A stretch of DNA of 64,000 nucleotides from Pseudoflavonifractor sp050943825 (GTDB taxonomy: Bacteria > Bacillota > Clostridia > Oscillospirales > Oscillospiraceae), in NCBI RefSeq assembly GCF_050943825.1, contig NZ_JBMNPX010000003.1, positions 124,001 through 188,000 on the forward strand. The letters are read 5' to 3'. Of the stretch, positions 57,855 to 64,000 are shown piece after piece (position 1 is the first letter of the stretch; each line of letters starts with the position of its first letter). The position numbers and the translations under genes were made by a program. The notes beneath the pieces are model-generated. The model ran no database searches. It was not told where the DNA came from and worked only from the letters and a program-made list of their open reading frames with translations.

Positions 57855-58403
57855 TCAGCCCTCGCCGCCGTACACCCGGGGCTTGAGGATGCCGATGTAG
57901 GGCAGGTTGCGGTACTTCTCGGCGTAGTCCAGGCCGTAGCCCACCACGAACTCGTCGGGAATGGTGAAGCCGGTGTAGTCCACGTGGACCTCCTTCACCC
58001 GGCGGTCGGGCTTATCCAGCAGGGTGCACAGCTTCATGGACGCGGGCTTCCGGGCCTGGAGCAGCTGCAGCAGATAGGCCAGGGTGTTGCCCGAGTCCAG
58101 AATGTCCTCCACCACGATGATGTCCTTACCCTCGATGTCGTCGGACAGGTCCTTGGTGATCTGCACCTGGCCGGAGGAGGTGGTGCCTCTGCCGTAGGAG
58201 GACACGGACATAAAGTCGATGGTGCAGGGCACCTCAATCTTCCGGGTCAGGTCGGCCATGAACACAAAGGAGCCGCGGAGCACCGAGATGAGCATGGGCT
58301 CCTTGCCGGCGTAGTCCCGGTTGATTTGGGCGGCAATCTCATTCACACGCTTATTCAGCTCTTCCTCAGAAAAAAGTACCCGTTCAATGTCCTGTTCCAG
58401 CAT
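57855..58403 (-). CDS. hpt: Hypoxanthine phosphoribosyltransferase
   Basis: A 182-residue purine salvage enzyme that makes IMP and GMP from hypoxanthine or guanine and PRPP. It shows the N-terminal VLFSEEELNKRV, LISVLRGSFVFMADL, the flexible loop SSYGRGTTSSG, the PRPP-binding VVEDILDSGNTL, and the base-specifying PDEFVVGYGLDYAEKYRNLPYIG. It starts 6 bases after tilS and precedes ftsH, the common Firmicute order. Confidence 0.96.
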   Translation of the reverse strand: MLEQDIERVLFSEEELNKRVNEIAAQINRDYAGKEPMLISVLRGSFVFMADLTRKIEVPCTIDFMSVSSYGRGTTSSGQVQITKDLSDDIEGKDIIVVEDILDSGNTLAYLLQLLQARKPASMKLCTLLDKPDRRVKEVHVDYTGFTIPDEFVVGYGLDYAEKYRNLPYIGILKPRVYGGEG

Positions 58404-58409
58404 AATCGC

Positions 58410-59792
58410 TCATCCTTCCATTTTCTCTGTTTCTGTAGGGTTGTATTCTCTCGCCCGCCGGACAAAGCGCAGCGCCGCGCCGAAGCGGGGGTGCTCTCCG
58501 TTCTCGCCCAGCCCGGCCACGGCGATGACACCGTCGCCGTCGGCGGCTACGGGGACCCGCTCCCGGTCCCGCCGGGGAATTTTTTCGTCTATCATCAGCT
58601 TTTTCACCGTCCTGCTTCTGCGGCCGGGACGGGTCAGCTCGTCCCCCTGCTGCCGGGGGCGCACAATCAGCCCTGGCCAGGGCTCCTCCTCCAGCACCAG
58701 CTTCCAGTCGGTGCCAGGGATGGGGTTCTCGCCCCGCACCGGGGTCACCGGCTCAAAGGGAGGCCGGGGGTCGTCCTGGGTGGTGAGGAGCAGCTCGCCG
58801 TACACCCGCTGGGCCAGACGTCCGCCGGGCAGAAAGGCCACCGCCGACGGGTCATCCCCCCGGCACAGGTTCACAATGGCCTCCAGGTGGGCGGCGGAGC
58901 AGTCAGTATCCCCGTCACCCATCATCTCCAGCAGCCGCCGGGCGGCCCGGGGGGCGATGGCGGTGGGTGCGTCGGCCAGGTAGTGGGCCTCGATGACCAG
59001 GTCGTCCTCCGCCCAGCGGGCGTGGGCGCACACCTGGGCGGCCTGGGCGTTGAGAAAGTCGTTGTCAGAGCGCAGGTAGCGGGTGGTGTCCGTCATGCGC
59101 CGGACAAAGCCGGGGTTGAGCTCCTCCAGCAGGGGCACCACCTGGCGGCGGATGCGGTTGCGGGTAAAGCGCTCGTCGGAGTTGGAGCTGTCCTCCACGT
59201 GGGGGATGCTGTACAGCGCCAGGTACTCCTCCACCTCCCGGCGGGTGGTGGTGAGCATGGGCCGTACCAGGTCCCCGCGCCGGGGCGCGATGCCTGCCAT
59301 GCCCTGGAGCCCGGTGCCCCGGATGAGGTGGAGCAGCAGGGTCTCGGCGTTGTCGTCGGCATTGTGGGCGGTGGCAATGCGGTCACAGCCCAGGCGCTGG
59401 GCCGTCTCCCGCAGGAAGGCGTACCGCATGTCCCGGGCGGTCTCTTCCAGCCCGCGGCCCTGCCGGGCGGCCTCAGCGGCCACGTCGCCGCGGCCCACCA
59501 CCAGCTCCACGGCGGGCAGAGTGCGTTCCCCGTCGGGGCCGTCAAAGCGCTGGGGGCCGCACCACTTGGCCACAAAGTCCCGGACAAAGGCCTCGTCCCG
59601 GTCGGACTCCTCACCACGAAGGCAGTGGTTGTAGTGGGCGGCAATCAGATTGAATCCCAGGATGTCCCGCAGCAGCCACAGCCGGTGGAGCAGGTACACC
59701 GAGTCGGCGCCCCCGGACACGGCGCACAGCACCGTGCCCCCACGGGGGAGCATGTCGTATTCCATTGCAAGGGTATTCAGGGCGTCTGTCAT
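58410..59792 (-). CDS. tilS: tRNA(Ile)-lysidine synthase
   Basis: A 460-residue enzyme that converts cytidine 34 of tRNA-Ile(CAU) to lysidine using ATP and lysine, allowing it to read AUA. The PP-loop motif SGGADS is at residues 26-31, followed by AHYNHCLRGEESDRD, GLEETARDMRYAFL, TAHNADDNAETLLLHLIRGTG and the TRRRI-like stretch RNRIRRQV. The C-terminal domain, with RPRQQGDELTRPGRRSRTVKKLMIDEKIPRRDRERVPV, is the tRNA-binding TilS_C module. It is the first gene of tilS-hpt-ftsH. Confidence 0.94.
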   Translation of the reverse strand: MTDALNTLAMEYDMLPRGGTVLCAVSGGADSVYLLHRLWLLRDILGFNLIAAHYNHCLRGEESDRDEAFVRDFVAKWCGPQRFDGPDGERTLPAVELVVGRGDVAAEAARQGRGLEETARDMRYAFLRETAQRLGCDRIATAHNADDNAETLLLHLIRGTGLQGMAGIAPRRGDLVRPMLTTTRREVEEYLALYSIPHVEDSSNSDERFTRNRIRRQVVPLLEELNPGFVRRMTDTTRYLRSDNDFLNAQAAQVCAHARWAEDDLVIEAHYLADAPTAIAPRAARRLLEMMGDGDTDCSAAHLEAIVNLCRGDDPSAVAFLPGGRLAQRVYGELLLTTQDDPRPPFEPVTPVRGENPIPGTDWKLVLEEEPWPGLIVRPRQQGDELTRPGRRSRTVKKLMIDEKIPRRDRERVPVAADGDGVIAVAGLGENGEHPRFGAALRFVRRAREYNPTETEKMEG

Positions 59793-60187
59793 AGATTCTC
59801 CTTATGAAAACAGGGGAAAAGCCTCGCAGAGTTTCCGCCGCTGTGCGGCGGAAAGAAAATTCAAGGAGGTGCGGAACAGGACATGGCCTGCGCAGCACAC
59901 CACTGCTTGCTCCGCCACCGGCGGGCAACCACCCCCGCCGTGCGGGGGTGAGGGGGGTATCGCGGGCATTGTGCCGCCCTAGCGGCGCGGTGCCCGCGTA
60001 TCCAGGGGGGACAGCGTCCCCCCTGGAAGATATCACGCCTCGCGTCGTCCTCGCAAGCTGCATATCACTCGCCCCGGCATAAATGCCAGGGCTCGCTCAC
60101 TCCGCTGCTCGTCCTCTCCCCAGAAAAGCGCTTCGCGCTTTCCCGGGGGCCCCGGTTTCTCCGCGCGGCGCATGACGGCTCGGTCGC
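59793..60187. other. 395-base intergenic region filled with hairpins and a repeat copy
   Basis: Between tilS and dnaB (both minus strand) lie several strong inverted repeats: TTTCCGCCGC/GCGGCGGAAA at about 59838-59861, ACCCCCGCC/GCGGGGGT near 59930, a long GCGGGCA..TGCCCGC stem near 59960-60000, and CCAGGGGGGAC/GTCCCCCCTGG near 60002-60026. The segment from 60032 on is a copy of the stop-codon repeat. No gene is seen. Confidence 0.65.
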
Positions 60188-60190
60188 TTA
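60032..60190 (-). repeat. Stop-codon-associated repeat copy after dnaB
   Basis: On the minus strand this unit starts at the dnaB TAA and reads TAAGCGACCGAGCCGTCATG, then the same hairpins and blocks as units 2 and 3 of the metG array, ending GCGAGGCGTGAT. Identity to those units is high by eye (a few single-base changes). Confidence 0.85.
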
Positions 60191-61537
60191 ATATTCCTCG
60201 TGCCGCCGGTCGATGGAGGAGAAGGTGGTGTACTCGGGCAGCCACTGCAGCTCCACCGTGCCGGTCTCGCCGTGTCGGTTCTTGGCGATGATACACTCGG
60301 CCAGGTTGTGGTTCTCGTCGTTGTCGTTGTAGTAGTCGTCGCGGTACAGGAACATGACGATGTCGGCGTCCTGCTCGATGGCGCCCGACTCACGCAGGTC
60401 GGAGAGCATGGGGCGCTTGTCGCTGCGGCTCTCGGGGCCACGGGACAGCTGGGACAGGCAGACCACCGGCACGTTGAGCTCCTTGGCCATGATTTTCAGC
60501 GCGCGGGAGATGTCGGAGACAATCTGCTGCCGGTTCTCGCCGCTGCTGCGCTGGGGGCCTCCGGCGGAGGTCATCAGCTGCAGGTAGTCGATGACCACCA
60601 GCCCCAGGTTGTCCACCCGGCGGCATTTGGCGTTCATGTCGGCCACCGACAGGGCCGGGTTGTCGTCAATGAGAATCTGGGTCCGGTTGAGGGCGGCCGA
60701 GGCGGCGGCAATTTTGGTCCAGTCCTCCTCGCTGAGCCGGCCGGTGACCAGTTTCTTGTTGTCCACAAAGCTCTCGCCGGAGATCAGACGCATGGCCAGC
60801 TGCTCCCGGCTCATCTCCAGGGAGAAAAAGACCACCGTCTTGCCCGAGAACTTGCCCGCGTGGAGCAGCACGTTGAGGGCGAAGGAGGTCTTGCCCATGC
60901 CGGGACGGGCGGCCAGCAGGATAAGGTCGGACTTGTTCAGACCCGCGATGGCCCGGTCCACGTCGGGCATGCCAGTACTCAGGCCGGGCACCTCGCTGTC
61001 CTGGGCGGCCAGCTCGTTGAGCCGCTCGTACACGCTGAGGATGACCGTGGAGATGTGCTCCAGGCCCTGAGCGGCCCGGCCCTGGCGGATGGCGTAAATC
61101 CGCTGCTCCGCCACGTTCAGCACATTCTGGGCCGTGCTGGTGCCCTCCTGGATGAGGGCGGTCAGATCCCCCGCCGTCTCGGCGATGCGCCGCAGCAGGG
61201 ACTTGTCCTTCACAATGGACACATATTCCTTCACGTTGGCCGCCGTGGGGGTGATCTCCATCAGCTGGAGCAGATAGCTCCGGGAGGTGTTCTCGTCATA
61301 TACGCCGTTCTGGCGCATGTGGTCCAGCACGGTCACCGGGTCGATGGTCAGGGAGAAGTTGAACATGGAGTAGATGGTCTCGTAGATCTCCCGGTTCTGC
61401 CGCAGGTAGAAGTCCTCACCCCGCAGCTCCTCCACCACCTCGGGCACGCATCGTGAATCGATGAGCATGGAGCCCAGCACCGCCTGCTCGGCCTCCACCG
61501 AGTGGGGCATCTGCCGGGTCAGCAGCGCTTCATCCAT
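60188..61537 (-). CDS. dnaB: Replicative DNA helicase
   Basis: A 449-residue hexameric helicase that unwinds DNA ahead of the replisome. The N-terminal primase-interacting domain (MPHSVEAEQAVLGSML) is followed by a linker and the RecA-like motor with AARPGMGKTSFALN (Walker A), FFSLEMSREQLAMRL, LVVIDYLQLM (Walker B), and LSQLSRGPESR with an arginine finger region; no intein is seen. AGGAGG precedes the ATG. It follows rplI after 75 bases, the classical gdpP-rplI-dnaB order. Confidence 0.97.
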   Translation of the reverse strand: MDEALLTRQMPHSVEAEQAVLGSMLIDSRCVPEVVEELRGEDFYLRQNREIYETIYSMFNFSLTIDPVTVLDHMRQNGVYDENTSRSYLLQLMEITPTAANVKEYVSIVKDKSLLRRIAETAGDLTALIQEGTSTAQNVLNVAEQRIYAIRQGRAAQGLEHISTVILSVYERLNELAAQDSEVPGLSTGMPDVDRAIAGLNKSDLILLAARPGMGKTSFALNVLLHAGKFSGKTVVFFSLEMSREQLAMRLISGESFVDNKKLVTGRLSEEDWTKIAAASAALNRTQILIDDNPALSVADMNAKCRRVDNLGLVVIDYLQLMTSAGGPQRSSGENRQQIVSDISRALKIMAKELNVPVVCLSQLSRGPESRSDKRPMLSDLRESGAIEQDADIVMFLYRDDYYNDNDENHNLAECIIAKNRHGETGTVELQWLPEYTTFSSIDRRHEEY

Positions 61538-61612
61538 ATTCTCACCTCCTGGGTAAAAATCAAACGCTTTTCTGTCGTGGGAGAAAAGGCTGTTCGCAGG
61601 GAGAAGGTTTCC

Positions 61613-62059
61613 TTACTCCTCCACCACCATGACGCTGAGGGTGCCGGTAATCTCATAACCCAGCTTGACCTTGAGCTTGTAGCCGCCGAAGGCCTTGATG
61701 GGCTCCTCCTGGACGATCTTGGTCTTGGCGATGTCCAGGCCGAACTGGGCCTTGAGGGCGTCGGAGATCTCCTTGGAGGTGACGGCACCGAAGAGACGGC
61801 CGCCGTTGCCGCCCTTGGCCACCACTTTCACGGTGATGCCGGCGAGCTTCTCGGCGATGGCCTGGGCCTCGGCCTTTTCGGCGGCCTCCTGGGCCTTCTT
61901 GGCCTTCTCCTGCATCTTCATGGTGTTGATGTTCTCCGCCGTGGCGGGCACGGCCAGCTTCCGGGGCAGGAGGAAGTTGCGGGCGTAGCCGTCGCTGGCC
62001 TCAATCATCTGGCCCTTCTTGCCCTGTCCCTTGACGTCCTGCTGTAAAATAACCTTCAT
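61613..62059 (-). CDS. rplI: Ribosomal protein bL9
   Basis: A 148-residue large-subunit protein. The N-terminal signature MKVILQQDVKGQGKKGQMIEASDGYARNFLLP-type block (residues 1-33) binds 23S rRNA. A long connecting helix of KAQEAAEKAEAQ type follows, then a C-terminal globular domain with GRLFGAVTSKEISDAL. It lies 36 bases after gdpP and 75 before dnaB. Confidence 0.97.
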   Translation of the reverse strand: MKVILQQDVKGQGKKGQMIEASDGYARNFLLPRKLAVPATAENINTMKMQEKAKKAQEAAEKAEAQAIAEKLAGITVKVVAKGGNGGRLFGAVTSKEISDALKAQFGLDIAKTKIVQEEPIKAFGGYKLKVKLGYEITGTLSVMVVEE

Positions 62060-62095
62060 GTTATATCGTTCCTTTCTGAAAATAAGGTGTTTGTT

Positions 62096-64000
62096 TTATT
62101 CATCCTCAAAATACTGGTCAATGGACCGGATGAGGTCCCGTGTGACCTGGTCCAGCGTACCGGGCACCTGGGCGCCTGCGGTAGCGGCGTTGCCGCCGCC
62201 GCCCAGCTTCTCCAGCACCACCTGGACGTTGGTGTCCCCCATGCTGCGGGCCGAGATGATGACCCGCTCCCCGTCGGGGAAGAGGACGAAGGACGCGTCG
62301 ATGCCCGCGATGTTGAGCAGCTCGTCTGCGGCCTGGGCGGCGGTGACACGGCCCACGGTGTGGTCCACCCGGGCCACGGCGATGTTGTTGCGGTACATTT
62401 TGGCGTTCTGGATGATGTCGTACTTGGCGATGGTGCCCTCCAGGTCGTTCTGGAAGAGCTTCTTCACGTCGCCGGTGTCGGCGCCCGCACGGCGCAGGTA
62501 GGCCGCCGCCTCAAAGGTGCGGCCGCCGGTGCGCATGGTGAACTGCTTGGTGTCCAGCACAATGCCGGCCAGCAGGGCCTCCGCCTCGGCCCGCAGCAGG
62601 TCGGCGGGCTCCATGGCGTACTGGAGCAGCTCGGTGACCAGCTCGCTGGCGGAGGAGGCGTAGGGCTCGTGGAAGTTGAGGGCGGCGTTGGCGATGTAGG
62701 TGGCGGCCCGGCGGTGGTGGTCGATGACCGCCACCTTGTTGCAGGAGAGCAGCACCTCCTGGGCGGACACCTGCTCGGGCCGGTTGGTATCCACCACCAC
62801 CAGCAGGGCGTTGGCGTCGGCCATGATGAGGGCGTCCTGGGCGGAGAGGAACACATCCCGGTACTCGGGCAGGGCGGCAAGCCGCTCGGCCATGCCGCTG
62901 GCCGGGTTCTGGCCGCTCTCCTTGATGATGTGGGCGTTCACGCCCCGCTTGCGGCACAGGGAGATGACGCCCGCCGCAGCGCCCATGCAGTCCAGGTCGG
63001 GGTACTTGTGGCCCATGACGAACACCATGGACGCCGAGCTGATGAGCTCGGAGAGGGCGTTGGCCATAACCCGGCTCTTCACCTTGGTGCGCTTCTCGGT
63101 CTCCTTGGAGCGGCCGCCGTAGAACTCAAAGGTGAACTTGTTCTTCACCACCGCCTGGTCGCCGCCCCGGGACAGGGCCATATCGATGGACAGGTTGGCG
63201 AACTGGAACAGCTCCTCCAGGCTGTCGCCGTCCTTGCCGATGCCGATGGACAGCGTGGCGGGGATGCCGTTGGGGCTGGTGATGGCGTGGACCGCGTCCA
63301 GCACGGCGTACTTCCCGTCCTGATAGGCCTGAAGGTGGCGCTCCTCAAAGATGAAGAGGTAGTGGTCCCGGCTGTAGCGGCAGAAGATGCCGCCCACCGG
63401 GGCTGCCCACTCGTCCAGCTTGGCGTTGATCTCGCTGAGCAGGGCGGAGCTGGCGTTGTCCGACAGGCCCTTGAGGATCTCCTCGTAGTTGTCCAGCAGG
63501 AGGATGGCCACCACGGGCCGGGAGTCGTAGAACTCCTCCTTCACGTTGGAGAACTCGGTCACGTCCACCCAGTAGGTGGTGGCCAGGAAGCTCTGACGGC
63601 CCCGGTCGTCGGTGCGCACCAAATGGCCGTACACCAGGAACCGCCTGTCCCCGATCCGCACCTCGTTGGGGCACTGGCTCTTGCCCTCCATGAGCCAGCG
63701 GGAGTTGAAGTCGGGCACCGCGGCGGACAGCTTGGTGTCAAACAGGTGCTCCCGCTCGCCGGTGAGCTGGAGGAAGCGCTCGTTGGACCAGATGACCTCA
63801 TCGGTCTCCGGCTTGAAGATGACCATGGGCAGAGGGGCGTTGACCATGGTGTCCTTGGTGGCCACGTCGATGTTGCAGGTGACGTTGTCGATATACTTGA
63901 GGATCTCCCGGCGGCGCAGGTTGTTGGCCCGGCGGAAGTAGCAGTAGAGCATGAGCACCACCACCGCCTCAGCCAGCCCCAGATAGAGGTTGAAGAAGGC
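62096..64000 (-). CDS. gdpP: Cyclic di-AMP phosphodiesterase GdpP (partial, runs off right edge)
   Basis: At least 634 residues of a membrane-bound DHH/DHHA1 phosphodiesterase that hydrolyses c-di-AMP to pApA; the N-terminus is beyond the window, because the frame stays open to base 64000 through a hydrophobic helix. Next comes a PAS-like domain, then a degenerate GGDEF domain (SRGGDQA in place of GGDEF), then the DHH domain with GHKYPDLDCMG, DTNRPEQ and the DHH box VIDHHRRA, and a DHHA1 domain with a Gly-rich GGGGNAATAGAQ. It sets c-di-AMP levels and so affects K+ transport and cell-wall stress. It leads the rplI-dnaB genes. Confidence 0.95.
   Translation of the reverse strand, partial: AFFNLYLGLAEAVVVLMLYCYFRRANNLRRREILKYIDNVTCNIDVATKDTMVNAPLPMVIFKPETDEVIWSNERFLQLTGEREHLFDTKLSAAVPDFNSRWLMEGKSQCPNEVRIGDRRFLVYGHLVRTDDRGRQSFLATTYWVDVTEFSNVKEEFYDSRPVVAILLLDNYEEILKGLSDNASSALLSEINAKLDEWAAPVGGIFCRYSRDHYLFIFEERHLQAYQDGKYAVLDAVHAITSPNGIPATLSIGIGKDGDSLEELFQFANLSIDMALSRGGDQAVVKNKFTFEFYGGRSKETEKRTKVKSRVMANALSELISSASMVFVMGHKYPDLDCMGAAAGVISLCRKRGVNAHIIKESGQNPASGMAERLAALPEYRDVFLSAQDALIMADANALLVVVDTNRPEQVSAQEVLLSCNKVAVIDHHRRAATYIANAALNFHEPYASSASELVTELLQYAMEPADLLRAEAEALLAGIVLDTKQFTMRTGGRTFEAAAYLRRAGADTGDVKKLFQNDLEGTIAKYDIIQNAKMYRNNIAVARVDHTVGRVTAAQAADELLNIAGIDASFVLFPDGERVIISARSMGDTNVQVVLEKLGGGGNAATAGAQVPGTLDQVTRDLIRSIDQYFEDE

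Overview
The window is a GC-rich stretch (AT-rich only in a few regulatory gaps) of a Gram-positive chromosome. The sporulation-type MntP/YtaF protein, the tilS-hpt-ftsH and gdpP-rplI-dnaB blocks, an ECF thiamine transporter under a TPP riboswitch, an SLH-anchored surface protein and frequent TTG/GTG starts all point to a class Clostridia gut anaerobe, most like the Oscillospiraceae (Flavonifractor/Lawsonibacter/Oscillibacter type). That placement is inferred from gene content; no 16S gene is present.

Layout. 1-9.7 kb: end of a MATE exporter, an MntP-like pump, pepD, a TPP-riboswitch thiT-HAD phosphatase operon, a GNAT enzyme, a small membrane protein-lspA-rluD operon, typA and tRNA-Arg(CCT). 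9.9-14.2 kb: one 1411-codon gene for a secreted, S-layer-anchored serine hydrolase whose catalytic half has been duplicated in tandem. 14.7-22.7 kb: a complete set of homologues of the E. coli yhf operon in the order yhfU-yhfT-yhfZ-php-yhfS-yhfX-yhfW-yhfY, whose pathway is still unknown. The operon and the surface hydrolase are divergent and carry almost the same promoter plus operator, which suggests one regulon. 22.8-26.3 kb: a three-gene operon with an orphan VirD4/TraD-like ATPase, a protein with a HEGYH zincin-like motif and a long Gln/Glu repeat tail, and a small unknown protein.

26.4-46.5 kb: zinc-ribbon membrane proteins, a tyrosine phosphatase, a first FtsH, a secreted stalk-like protein, a CmpB-type membrane protein, ybaK, an M42 peptidase, an SDR plus NTF2-like pair resembling steroid enzymes, a DUF1847 protein, a DEAD-box helicase, a gtrB-membrane glycosyltransferase-gtrA operon, an rlmA/CPA antiporter operon and an ABC-F ATPase. 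47-64 kb: metG, a CPA antiporter behind what looks like a fluoride riboswitch, tatD with its radical SAM partner, a lipoprotein, rbsK, a 41-residue protein, ftsH-hpt-tilS, and dnaB-rplI-gdpP (gdpP runs off the right edge).

Two kinds of non-coding repeat stand out. Clusters of back-to-back hairpins at about 1.5, 9.5 and 18.6 kb are each bracketed by direct repeats of the neighbouring sequence; one of these brackets duplicates the 5' half of tRNA-Arg. A second family of about 165 bp begins exactly at stop codons: three tandem units after metG, one copy after dnaB, and a diverged copy after the ABC-F gene.
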